From Flammeovirga sp. OC4 (GTDB taxonomy: Bacteria > Bacteroidota > Bacteroidia > Cytophagales > Flammeovirgaceae): 38,732 nucleotides of DNA. The stretch's first letter is position 1; every line of letters starts with the position of its first letter. The translations under genes and the position numbers were made by a program. Positions 27,972-36,271 of this stretch are shown piece by piece. The notes beneath the pieces were generated by a model, which was given only the letters and a program-made list of their open reading frames with translations, made no database searches and was not told where the DNA came from. Location of the stretch: positions 1 to 38,732 of the forward strand of contig NZ_JTAM01000039.1 of NCBI RefSeq assembly GCF_000812565.1, given 5' to 3'.

Positions 27972-28961
27972 ATGAAAGCAATAACATTTCACTCCGCTGC
28001 TGATTCTTTTCAAATAGAAGAAATTCAAGTTCCAATTCCTGCAAAAGATGAGGTGCGAATAAAAGTACAAGCTTGCGGCATTAACCCTGTTGATGCAAAA
28101 GTCATTCAATGGAAAGGAATGGTAGGGGAAAGAATGAACGATGAATGGGTAGTGGGGTTAGATGTAGTAGGTGTGATTGATGAAATTGGCGAAGAAGTAG
28201 ATGGTTGGAATGTAGGAGATGAGGTGTTTTACCATGGCAATATGACCCGACCTCATGGAGGTTTGGCTGAATATGCAATTCATAAAGTCAATACATTGTT
28301 AGATAAGCCCAAGGAGTTACCTTTATTAGATGCAGCAGCTAGCCCATGTGCAGGTTGGACGGCATGGAGAGCCGTTGTAGAAAAATTGAAGGTTAATGAA
28401 GATGATTCCTTATTAATTATTGGTGGATCTGGAGGAGTAGGGTCTTATGCTGTACAAATTGCTAAAAATGTGTGTGGCTGTAAAGAAATAATAGCGGTTG
28501 CATCATCGAGAAATGAGGACTATGTCAAGCAATTAGGGGCCGATCATGTGGTTTGTTATGATAAAGTTGATGTTTTAGAAGAAGTACATCGACTTACAAA
28601 TGGTGAAGGGGTGACTAAATCTTTTGATACCATAGGTGATGATAATGATATTTTAGCAGCCAATGCCTTAGGTTTTAATGGTCAAATGTTGGAGTTGGTA
28701 AGAACAGTAAGACCTGAAAAATATGAAAATGTTTTTATGAAAAATTTGACATTTCATCAATTGGCACTTGGTGCAGGTCACGAACATGGAAACATTGGAC
28801 AAAAAGCAATTGTAGATGCCGGAATAGGTTTGACAGTAGCTTTAGTAAATGGTAAAGTGAAATCTCCAAAATTAGTGACTGTTGATTTTGAAGGAGCCAT
28901 AGCAACATTGAATAATATCTTAAACAAAAAGGTAGTAGGTAAGGTAGTGTTGACTTTGTAA
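27972..28961 (+). CDS. Zinc-independent MDR oxidoreductase (quinone oxidoreductase / alcohol dehydrogenase-like)
   Basis: 329 residues of the medium-chain dehydrogenase/reductase superfamily. The N-terminal GroES-like domain has ACGINPVDAKV and GLDVVGVIDEIG, and the Rossmann motif is GGSGGVGSYAVQIAK around 150. The Cys/His zinc ligands of true alcohol dehydrogenases are not present, so an NADPH:quinone or enone reductase is more likely than an alcohol dehydrogenase. It starts 24 bases after the cysK terminator; the relation to cysteine synthesis is probably only positional. Confidence 0.8.
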   Translation: MKAITFHSAADSFQIEEIQVPIPAKDEVRIKVQACGINPVDAKVIQWKGMVGERMNDEWVVGLDVVGVIDEIGEEVDGWNVGDEVFYHGNMTRPHGGLAEYAIHKVNTLLDKPKELPLLDAAASPCAGWTAWRAVVEKLKVNEDDSLLIIGGSGGVGSYAVQIAKNVCGCKEIIAVASSRNEDYVKQLGADHVVCYDKVDVLEEVHRLTNGEGVTKSFDTIGDDNDILAANALGFNGQMLELVRTVRPEKYENVFMKNLTFHQLALGAGHEHGNIGQKAIVDAGIGLTVALVNGKVKSPKLVTVDFEGAIATLNNILNKKVVGKVVLTL

Positions 28962-29022
28962 TTTTCTTTCAGAAGTTTTTTACTAATTGTGTTGATTATT
29001 TTTAAAGTTTCGAGATATACTT

Positions 29023-29059
29023 CATCATTAGTCTACGCCATTAGTAAGGGCTAATGATG
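29023..29059. other. Perfect 9-bp inverted repeat in a 529-base gap
   Basis: CATCATTAG (29023-29031) and CTAATGATG (29051-29059), loop of 19 bases, no T run. It may be a transcript end of the MDR gene or part of a decayed element. The rest of 28962-29490 holds repeat fragment G and no gene that I can support. Confidence 0.35.
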
Positions 29060-29100
29060 GTAACACAAATTGTACTTTTGAGCGTCTGAAATATTAATAA

Positions 29101-29141
29101 GAGAGAAATGAAACTTAGCTTTTGACTTCAAAGCCTTGACT
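29101..29141 (+). repeat. Dispersed hairpin repeat, fragment G
   Basis: About 41 bases (gagagaaatg...aagccttgac) that match the 3' half of copy B at roughly 4190-4220. The flanking parts of the element are not recognisable. Confidence 0.65.
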
Positions 29142-29490
29142 TTTATTGTAGCGAACAAACTTTATTTAAATCATTAGTGACTTACTACTTCCTTCAATAT
29201 TCCTCAATCGGTTTAGTAATAATAGGGGCACAAAATAATTTTCACACTTAAAAAATGGTTTATAGCAGCCTTTTTGATGTTACCAAATAGGTGAAATAAT
29301 TGACATAAAAGCACATTTATACGCTTCAATACAAATTTACCCCTTATTTAAAGCATCAATTTTTTCTACCCTAAGTGTGTCTACAACCTAATTTTGAAAA
29401 TGTAGAAAGACAAGGACAAGAGCGTAAGGCTATGCTATAACATCTCTTTTGTCTTTGCGATTGAAATAGTAAAAAAGAATTTTTATAAGT

Positions 29491-31098
29491 ATGAAATTAG
29501 TCAAAAAATTATCGCTTCCGATTCTTCTTTGTGCTATGTTTTCTTGTCAAAAGCCGCCAGCACAGCAAGAATTGACAACAGAACAAACGTATCAAGAAGA
29601 TTGGAAATCTATTGCGAAAGCAAACAAAGAACCAGATTGGTATCAAGATGCTAAGTTTGGTATTTATACACACTGGGGACCAGTATCAGGTGCTTTCGTT
29701 AATATGAAAGAAAAGCAATATTTACCAGGATGGCACGGTATGTTGATGTACGGTAAAAATGGTATTCCAAACTGGAAAACAGGAAAGTTACCAACAAAGC
29801 CAGACGGTACCCCTAACACTAATCCAACAAAAAATTACTTACATCACGTAGAGCAATTTGGTGACCCTGCTGAATTCGGTTACACTTACTTAATTGAAAA
29901 CTTCAAACCGACAGGTTTTGATGCTGAAAAGTGGGCTGATTTGTTTGAAAAATCAGGGGCTAAATTTGCAGGTCCAGTGGCAATGCACCACGATAACTTT
30001 GCCATGTGGGATAGTAAAGCGACACGTTGGAACTCTGTAAACTATGGAGGTAAAGACATCTCTCAAGAGTTCAAAACAGCTGTAGAAAAACGTGGTATGA
30101 AGTTCCTTTCTTCTTTCCACCACGCATTTACTTGGATGTATTTTGCACCTGCTCACCAATATGAAGGTGCAGTAAGTCCAGAAGATTATGACTTGTATAC
30201 TACACCGCACGGTTATGATGATAAAATGCCTACAAAAGAATTCCATGATCAATGGTGGGCAGTCTTGAAAGAATACATCGACGATTATCAACCAGATATT
30301 ATTTGGTTTGACTGGTGGTTAGAAAATATGGATGAAAACTACAGAAAGAAGTTTTTAGCATATTACTACAACAAAGGTAAAGAGTGGAATAAGGAAGTAG
30401 TGGTAATGTTTAAAGAAACTACATTCCCAGAGGCAACAGCCGTAAGAGATTACGAAAGAGGTAGACCAAACCAACCGAAAAAAGATGCATGGGTAACGGA
30501 TACTTCTCCAGGTACTTGGTTCTATAGATCAAATGCGAAGTTTGTGAAAACAAATGAGCTGGTAGATATCTTGATTGACATTGTTTCTAAAAATGGTAAC
30601 ATGTTATTGAATGTTCCTCCAAATCCAGATGGTACAATTCCAGTAGAGATGGAAAACTTATTGACTGATATTGGTGGATGGTTAAAAGTAAACGGAGAAG
30701 CAATCTACGGAACTCGTCCTTGGACAATCTTCGGTGAAGGTCCTACTAGAATTCCTGCTGGTGGTCACAAAATCGAAAGAAAGAAAATCGTTTATACTGA
30801 AAACGATATCCGATTCACGAAAAAGAATGATAGTGAATTCTACGCACTCGTGATGGACACTCCAAAAGGTGATATTGTGGTAGAAACATTGAGCACTAAG
30901 TTTGGTGTTTTGAACAACAAAATTGAGAAAATCACACTTTTAGGTAGTGATGAGCCATTAAAATGGGAGAGAAACGAGCATGGATTAGTAATCAAACGTC
31001 CTGCTAAATTCCCAACAGATTATGCTCATGCTTTCAAAATCCAATGTGAAGGTTACAGAGAAACTGACATTGGCGGAGATCTAGAACAAAATTTATAA
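29491..31098 (+). CDS. GH29 alpha-L-fucosidase-family lipoprotein
   Basis: 535 residues. The N-terminus is a lipoprotein signal with probable lipidated C19 (AMFSC/QK), so it is membrane-anchored and likely periplasmic or surface-exposed. The catalytic barrel contains KFGIYTHWGP, VAMHHDNFAMWDS, FLSSFHHAF and IIWFDWW, with D274 as the expected nucleophile, and the NGNMLLNVPPNPDG block typical of GH29. It should cleave terminal alpha-linked fucose, or a related sugar such as alpha-L-galactose. No fucose pathway, sulfatase or SusCD pair is adjacent, so the natural glycan is unknown; fucose-bearing algal polymers are plausible. Confidence 0.85.
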   Translation: MKLVKKLSLPILLCAMFSCQKPPAQQELTTEQTYQEDWKSIAKANKEPDWYQDAKFGIYTHWGPVSGAFVNMKEKQYLPGWHGMLMYGKNGIPNWKTGKLPTKPDGTPNTNPTKNYLHHVEQFGDPAEFGYTYLIENFKPTGFDAEKWADLFEKSGAKFAGPVAMHHDNFAMWDSKATRWNSVNYGGKDISQEFKTAVEKRGMKFLSSFHHAFTWMYFAPAHQYEGAVSPEDYDLYTTPHGYDDKMPTKEFHDQWWAVLKEYIDDYQPDIIWFDWWLENMDENYRKKFLAYYYNKGKEWNKEVVVMFKETTFPEATAVRDYERGRPNQPKKDAWVTDTSPGTWFYRSNAKFVKTNELVDILIDIVSKNGNMLLNVPPNPDGTIPVEMENLLTDIGGWLKVNGEAIYGTRPWTIFGEGPTRIPAGGHKIERKKIVYTENDIRFTKKNDSEFYALVMDTPKGDIVVETLSTKFGVLNNKIEKITLLGSDEPLKWERNEHGLVIKRPAKFPTDYAHAFKIQCEGYRETDIGGDLEQNL

Positions 31099-31121
31099 TG
31101 TAAATTTCAATAGATAGTGGT

Positions 31122-31156
31122 AGTCACCCTTGTTGCATAACGAGGGTGACTTTTTT
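31122..31156 (+). terminator. Terminator after the GH29 gene
   Basis: 13-bp stem with one G-T wobble (31122-31134 with 31139-31151, AGTCACCCT outer arm), 4-base loop, T run. Confidence 0.9.
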
Positions 31157-31226
31157 GTGCTATTTATAAATTGGGAGGTTTCAAATGATCGTAGACAAGA
31201 GGGGTGTCTATCTAACTCACCCTTTT

Positions 31227-32864
31227 CTAAGTTTGAATTACACCTACATTGAAGCGTTTATCGATGGGGTTTTGATTGGCCATCTCAATGCCTTTTGAGA
31301 TATACATTCTGGTCTCTTCAGGTTGGATTATTTCATCAATCCACAAACGTGCAGCAGCATAATAAGGTGAAAGTTGACTATCATATTTTGCTTTTATCTC
31401 ATCGAATAGTGCTTTTTCCTCTGCTTCATCAATTGTTTTGCCTTGTGCTTTGAGAGTTGAAATTTTAATTTGAAGCAATGTAGTTGCTGCGGATTTACCG
31501 CTCATTACGGCCAATTGAGAGGTAGGCCATGCTAACATCAAGCGTGGATCATAGGCCTTTCCACACATGGCATAATTACCAGCTCCGTAAGAATTACCAA
31601 TGACTAGCGTGAATTTGGGAACAACACTGTTGGCCATGGCATTGACCATTTTAGCACCATCCTTGATGATTCCGTTGTGTTCTGATCGGCTTCCAACCAT
31701 AAAACCCGTTACATCATGTATAAAAAATAGAGGGATTTTCTTTTGATTACAGTTCATCATAAAACGAGCTGCTTTGTCTGCAGAGTCAGAATAGATTACT
31801 CCTCCCATTTGCATTTCTCCTTGTTTTGATTTGACGATCGTACGTTGATTGGCTACAATCCCCACGGACCAACCATCAATGCGAGCATAACCACACAAGA
31901 TACTTTGACCATAACCTTCCTTATATTGTTCAAATTCTGAATTGTCAACAAGTCGCTCAATGATCTCTAACATGTCATAAGGTTTGGTCCTGTCATCAGG
32001 GAAGACCTCATAAATACTATTGATATCCTTTTTGGGAGCCGCAGAGGCTGCTCTGTTGAAGCCCGCTTCATTGGGGTTACCCATTTTATCTACCAAACTT
32101 TTGATCTTGTTCAGGCAAGCCTCATCGTCTTCACATTTATAATCAGTCACCCCAGATATTTCACAATGTGTGGTAGCTCCACCTAGGGTCTCATTATCTA
32201 CACTTTCGCCAATAGCCGATTTGACCAAATAAGATCCTGCTAAGAAAACGCTCCCAGTGCCATCGACAATAAGTGATTCATCTGACATAATAGGTAGATA
32301 AGCTCCACCTGCTACGCAACTTCCCATGATAGCTGCAATTTGTGGAATTCCCTCTGCTGACATTACAGCATTGTTTCTGAAAATTCTTCCAAAATGCTCT
32401 TTATCAGGGAAAATTTCATCTTGCATGGGTAAATAAACACCTGCACTGTCTACGAGGTACACAATGGGTATTTTGTTTTCTATGGCTATTTCTTGTGCTC
32501 TAAGATTTTTTTTGCCAGTAATAGGAAACCAAGCACCTGCTTTTACCGTGGCATCATTGGCTACGATCACACAGTTTTTGCCACTTACTTTTCCTACTTT
32601 AATGATCACTCCTCCAGAGGGACAACCGCCATGCTCTTTGTATAGGTCTTCTCCCGCAAAAGCACCAATCTCAATGGCTTCTTCTGCATTATCGAGTAAA
32701 AAATCCACTCTTTCTCGGGCTGTCATTTTACCCTTGGCTTTGTGTTTAGCAATTTTCTTTTCACCTCCACCTAGAAAAACCCGTTCTCGGTTGCTCAGCA
32801 ACTTTTGGGTGAGGTGTTGGAGTGAAGTTTGAGATGCTGATTTTTGGTTAGTTGAATAATTCAT
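31227..32864 (-). CDS. Acyl-CoA carboxylase carboxyltransferase subunit (methylcrotonyl-CoA carboxylase beta type)
   Basis: 545 residues with both carboxyltransferase halves. The first has IVANDATVKAGAWFPITGKKNLRAQE, VYLVDSAGVYLP and MGSCVAGGAYLPIMSDE; the second has FFIHDVTGFMVG, IGNSYGAGNYAMCGKAYDPR and WPTSQLAVMSG. This is closest to the beta subunit of methylcrotonyl-CoA carboxylase (leucine breakdown); propionyl or geranyl-CoA carboxylase are alternatives. It transfers CO2 from carboxybiotin to the acyl-CoA. The biotin carboxylase/BCCP partner is not in the window. Confidence 0.85.
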   Translation of the reverse strand: MNYSTNQKSASQTSLQHLTQKLLSNRERVFLGGGEKKIAKHKAKGKMTARERVDFLLDNAEEAIEIGAFAGEDLYKEHGGCPSGGVIIKVGKVSGKNCVIVANDATVKAGAWFPITGKKNLRAQEIAIENKIPIVYLVDSAGVYLPMQDEIFPDKEHFGRIFRNNAVMSAEGIPQIAAIMGSCVAGGAYLPIMSDESLIVDGTGSVFLAGSYLVKSAIGESVDNETLGGATTHCEISGVTDYKCEDDEACLNKIKSLVDKMGNPNEAGFNRAASAAPKKDINSIYEVFPDDRTKPYDMLEIIERLVDNSEFEQYKEGYGQSILCGYARIDGWSVGIVANQRTIVKSKQGEMQMGGVIYSDSADKAARFMMNCNQKKIPLFFIHDVTGFMVGSRSEHNGIIKDGAKMVNAMANSVVPKFTLVIGNSYGAGNYAMCGKAYDPRLMLAWPTSQLAVMSGKSAATTLLQIKISTLKAQGKTIDEAEEKALFDEIKAKYDSQLSPYYAAARLWIDEIIQPEETRMYISKGIEMANQNPIDKRFNVGVIQT

Positions 32865-32955
32865 GATTATTATGTGTTGTGTTTTACTTTTAAATAAGTT
32901 AAGAATTTAATATTAAAACTGAATAAGGAAATATGTTTTTTTACAAGAGTGTAAG

Positions 32956-33068
32956 CACATCGTAATCTAAGTTATCCGTTAATTATTAAAAAAACTCCTT
33001 TTATATCGCAAGTGTTAAGCCGAAAGGCGTCACTTGTGATGATACATTGGCGAAGTCTCCCGACTTCG
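32956..33068. repeat. Dispersed hairpin repeat, decayed copy H with two hairpins
   Basis: The left part (CACATCGTAATCTAAGTT, after GTAAG) matches the 5' terminus of copies A and B. Further right, CAAGTG-TTAA-GCC-GAAA-GGC-GT-CACTTG (33009-33036) is the conserved hairpin in inverted orientation, with a changed but still paired stem and a GAAA loop. A separate perfect hairpin CGAAGTC-TCCC-GACTTCG follows (33051-33068). It lies in the 445-base promoter gap between the carboxyltransferase and the membrane protein. Confidence 0.55.
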
Positions 33069-33309
33069 AAATAAAAGAAATGGATTTACAACAACCTCTC
33101 GCAAACCACAACACATAACCATTTATTGTACTGCAATTACTGCCTATTTTCAAAAAATCAAAAAGCGGCAAACTGTCTCACAGAAAATGACAAAGTGTTA
33201 ATTCTTCAGCAAAACTGATTTTTCATTATTCAATGTTAAATATTCATTTAAAAAAAACTATATCTTTACGCCACTAAACCGAAACATCAAACATTAGTTA
33301 GTTTTCAGA

Positions 33310-33813
33310 ATGAAATACATCAAGTTTATTTGGGCACTTTCCCTTTTTATTTTCCTTGGATATTCTTTGTTAGCCTATATTTACTTCCCTGATAGTGGAG
33401 TAATGGTCATTGGTGCGACGAAGGATGCAAGTGCAACTGTGATGTCAAAAAGCGACTTTTTCTATACTTCTATGGGAGTTTTGCTTTTCATCAACATTGC
33501 TTTAGTAGGGTTGGGTGCTAGTGTTCTGCATTTACCCCAACAGCTGATTTTGGTACCCAATAAATCAAAATGGTTAGCAACAAAAGAAACACAACAACAA
33601 CTTCTAGAAGGTGTAAAAGGTTGGACTAAGGGATTGGCAACATTGATCAATGGTCTTTTACTGGCAACACTAGGAATGATTTATAGAGCACAAGGTCATG
33701 ATATTGAAGCACCAAAAGTAGAGTATTCTCCAATGGTATTTTCAATTCTTATAGTTGGTTGGTTATTGGCTTATTTCTTTATTATGAAAGTTCCAAAAGC
33801 AACCGAAGATTAA
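33310..33813 (+). CDS. Membrane protein of unknown function, four predicted TM segments
   Basis: 167 residues. Hydrophobic segments lie at about 5-27, 52-75, 108-127 and 143-161. Between TM2 and TM3 is a 30-residue polar loop (LVPNKSKWLATKETQQQLLEG). The layout resembles small DUF1648-like membrane proteins, but I cannot assign a family with confidence. It has its own terminator. TATCTTTAC about 45 bases upstream could be the -7 element; no clear -33 box. Confidence 0.6.
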   Translation: MKYIKFIWALSLFIFLGYSLLAYIYFPDSGVMVIGATKDASATVMSKSDFFYTSMGVLLFINIALVGLGASVLHLPQQLILVPNKSKWLATKETQQQLLEGVKGWTKGLATLINGLLLATLGMIYRAQGHDIEAPKVEYSPMVFSILIVGWLLAYFFIMKVPKATED

Positions 33814-33844
33814 TATTAGACTCTTTTAATAGAGCAACATAAAT

Positions 33845-33897
33845 AAGGTTTTTATCGACGACTTCACTTTTGAATAGCCGATAAAAACCTTTTTTTG
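33845..33897 (+). terminator. Terminator after the membrane protein
   Basis: Perfect 13-bp stem AAGGTTTTTATCG/CGATAAAAACCTT (33845-33857 with 33879-33891) and T run. Confidence 0.85.
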
Positions 33898-34091
33898 TTT
33901 TTACCCGAAAATGAATATTGTCTTGTGCTGTAAATTAATTTCTCGTTACTTATGATGGGATCCTTATATGAATTGAGAGTGGTAATCTATTGTGGTTTGC
34001 GAAGACTTTTTAATGCAACGACCTTACGTTAACTACAGTTTTACATACACTTTCAGAACTCCTCTTGTATTCTGGGTTTACGCTTCTCATT

Positions 34092-34358
34092 AGGTAGTTT
34101 TTCAACCGGCATTGAAGGGAAAAGCGTTAAGAATTTCATGGATTGAGCCGTTAAAAATGATTTTGTTGTTTGAGCGAAGCGAGTTTAAAATCATTTAGGT
34201 GAGAGGAATGGAATTTAGCTTTTGCGTTCAAAGCCTAGATTTTTTGCTTCGTTTTTCATCAATGGAAAAATGAAGAAGAAAGAAGCTTGAAAGTAGAACA
34301 ACAAATATTAGGAGTAATATCAATTTTGATAGTTGATGATAATTTAAGTTTGTAATGC
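34092..34358 (+). repeat. Dispersed hairpin repeat, copy D (3' two thirds intact)
   Basis: From the AGGTAGTTTTTC region on it matches copies B and C: ATTGAAGGGAAAAGCG, the AAATGATTTT/AAAATCATTT inverted repeat, the CTTC..GAAG arm and the terminal AATTTAAGTTTGTAATGC, followed by ATTAAG (34359-34364). The left end (about 34012-34091) is diverged and shares ACGACCT...ACTACA with the region left of copy F. It lies upstream of the photolyase operon. Confidence 0.8.
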
Positions 34359-34436
34359 ATTAAGGTGTTGATTGCTTGTAAGCTATGATTTAATTGATAT
34401 GAAGGAGAGTAGTATACGTGATCAACGTTGGAATTG

Positions 34437-34496
34437 ATGTCATCTAAAAAATCTCAAACCCAACGTAAACAATATGTTTGCTCTTTTGTTTACTAG
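34437..34496 (+). CDS. Possible 19-codon leader ORF before the DUF2805 gene
   Basis: ATG at 34437, TAG at 34494-34496, two bases before the next ATG. The product MSSKKSQTQRKQYVCSFVY faintly resembles the N-terminus of DUF2256, a small Cys-rich protein often encoded beside TIGR03643 and photolyase genes, but the Cys-rich part is absent. It could be a leader peptide, a remnant, or chance. Confidence 0.2.
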   Translation: MSSKKSQTQRKQYVCSFVY

Positions 34497-34498
34497 TT

Positions 34499-34786
34499 AT
34501 GAAAATGCTACTAAATGATGAGGAAATAGACCGTATAATAGAAATGGCATGGGAGGATAGAACTCCTTTTTCCGCCATAGAAATCCAATTTGGATTGTCA
34601 GAGTCAGAGGTGGTGAAGCTGATGCGGCTAGAAATGAAAGAAAAGAGCTTTAAAAGGTGGAGGAAAAGAGTCCATACAAAAGCCAGCAGCAAACACATTA
34701 TGAAAAGGTCTAAGGAGATAAACAGATTTAAATGTAGCAGACAAAGGTTAATAAGCAACAACAAGATCAGTAAGAAAACCTATTAA
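34499..34786 (+). CDS. DUF2805 / TIGR03643 family small helical protein
   Basis: 95 residues from the ATG at 34499; an upstream TTG at 34478 is less likely, and an ATG at 34505 is also possible. The core EIDRIIEMAWEDRTPFSAIEIQFGL...EVVKLMRLEMKEKSFKRWRKRV is the signature of this family, which is recurrently encoded next to photolyase/cryptochrome genes. It looks like a helix-turn-helix-like fold with a very basic C-terminal tail (KASSKHIMKRSKEINRFK), which suggests nucleic acid contact. Its molecular role is unknown. It is the first gene of a four-gene operon, 3 bases before the photolyase start. Confidence 0.8.
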   Translation: MKMLLNDEEIDRIIEMAWEDRTPFSAIEIQFGLSESEVVKLMRLEMKEKSFKRWRKRVHTKASSKHIMKRSKEINRFKCSRQRLISNNKISKKTY

Positions 34787-34789
34787 ATT

Positions 34790-36262
34790 ATGACTGAAAA
34801 GCAACATATTAACATCGTTTGGCTAAAAAGGGACCTTAGAACCCAAGACCACATGCCACTGTACTACGCCGAGCAAAGCCAACTACCTTACTTAATGCTC
34901 TACATCTATGAACCGAATCTTATCAAGCACAACGACACTTCTTCAAGGCACTTAAAGTTTATTTATCATTCTATCGATGATATGAATCAAAGGTTAGCCA
35001 CCGTGAAACGACAAGTGCATGTAATGTATGGTGACGCAAACTTTATCTTCGAATACCTTATTAAGGCGTTTAAGATTGAGAATGTATTCAGCTATCAAGA
35101 GAGCGGTGTACAGATCACTTATGATCGTGATAAATCAATGCAAAAGCTATTTCATAAAAACCATATAGAATGGCATCAGTTTCAAAGAGATGGTATCAAA
35201 AGAGGTATTGTCAACCGAGATAATTGGGATAAAGATTGGTTTGTGAGGATGAAGGAACCCGTAGTCGAAAATCTGTATTCCGACAATAAACAAGTGGAGT
35301 TGGTCAACTTATTTCCTTTACCAGCTTCCTTTAGAAATCTCATTAAAAATTACAATAAAGATTTTCAGCCTGCAGGAGAAACTTTTGCATGGAAATACTT
35401 AAACTCATTCACGGATGAAAGAGGGAAAGATTATAGTAAATTTATCTCTAAACCTCTAGAGAGTAGAAAAAGCTGTGGTAGGATTTCACCCTATCTCGCT
35501 TGGGGTAACATTTCGATCAAACAAGCTTATCAGCACATCAAAAACCATCCGAATAGAGCGTACAATAAAAGGGCTTTTAATGGTATTCTGACTCGCCTTA
35601 AGTGGCACTGTCACTTTATTCAGAAGTTTGAGGTGCAATGTAGTTATGAGAGTACATGTTTAAACGTTGCATTTGAAAACCTTTCTCATGAAAATGATAA
35701 AAAATTTTTAGAAGCATGGAAACAGGGTACTACAGGCTATCCTATGATTGATGCTTGTATGCGCTGTTTACAAACTACAGGTTGGATTAATTTCAGAATG
35801 AGAGCGATGTTGGTGAGCTTTTTATGCCATCATTTGGATCAGGATTGGAGAAATGGAGTTTATCATCTCGCTAAACTATTTTTGGATTACGAGCCAGGCA
35901 TACATTTTACACAATTTCAAATGCAAGCGGGAACGACAGGAATCAACACTGTACGTATTTATAACCCTGTAAAGCAATCCCAAGAACATGATCCTGAAGG
36001 TATTTTTATTAAACAATGGGTACCCGAACTCAAAGATGTTCCTCAGCGTTTTATTCATGAACCATGGCAAATGACTTCTTTAGATAAAGCCTTTATTGGT
36101 CTAAGTGACTTCCGTTATCCAGCTCCAATTGTTGATTTAAAAACGAGTGGGAAAAAAGCACGAACAAGGATTTATTCTTTTAAGAAATCTCCAGAAGTCC
36201 GACAAGAGAAAGAGAAAATTTTAGTGTTGCATACACGCAATATCAAATCAAAAACGGTTTAA
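34790..36262 (+). CDS. Photolyase/cryptochrome family flavoprotein (FAD-binding), atypical active site
   Basis: 490 residues. The N-terminal antenna-type Rossmann domain starts [18 protein letters not shown]. The FAD domain has [57 protein letters not shown] and WVPEL. Aligned by spacing with E. coli photolyase, W353 matches W359, but F376 replaces the FAD-proximal W382 of the Trp triad and H372 replaces the N5-proximal N378. Light-driven pyrimidine dimer repair is the family role, but these changes make canonical photoreduction doubtful, and a cryptochrome-like or other repair activity is possible. The next gene is 9 bases downstream. Confidence 0.85.
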   Translation: MTEKQHINIVWLKRDLRTQDHMPLYYAEQSQLPYLMLYIYEPNLIKHNDTSSRHLKFIYHSIDDMNQRLATVKRQVHVMYGDANFIFEYLIKAFKIENVFSYQESGVQITYDRDKSMQKLFHKNHIEWHQFQRDGIKRGIVNRDNWDKDWFVRMKEPVVENLYSDNKQVELVNLFPLPASFRNLIKNYNKDFQPAGETFAWKYLNSFTDERGKDYSKFISKPLESRKSCGRISPYLAWGNISIKQAYQHIKNHPNRAYNKRAFNGILTRLKWHCHFIQKFEVQCSYESTCLNVAFENLSHENDKKFLEAWKQGTTGYPMIDACMRCLQTTGWINFRMRAMLVSFLCHHLDQDWRNGVYHLAKLFLDYEPGIHFTQFQMQAGTTGINTVRIYNPVKQSQEHDPEGIFIKQWVPELKDVPQRFIHEPWQMTSLDKAFIGLSDFRYPAPIVDLKTSGKKARTRIYSFKKSPEVRQEKEKILVLHTRNIKSKTV

Positions 36263-36271
36263 CCCCATTCA

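Noticed and set aside
32464-32832. 122-codon plus-strand ORF opposite the carboxyltransferase gene
   Set aside because: Fully antisense to a well-supported conserved gene; a shadow frame.
31227-32864. Complete acyl-CoA carboxylase operon
   Set aside because: Only the carboxyltransferase gene is present; both sides hold unrelated genes.
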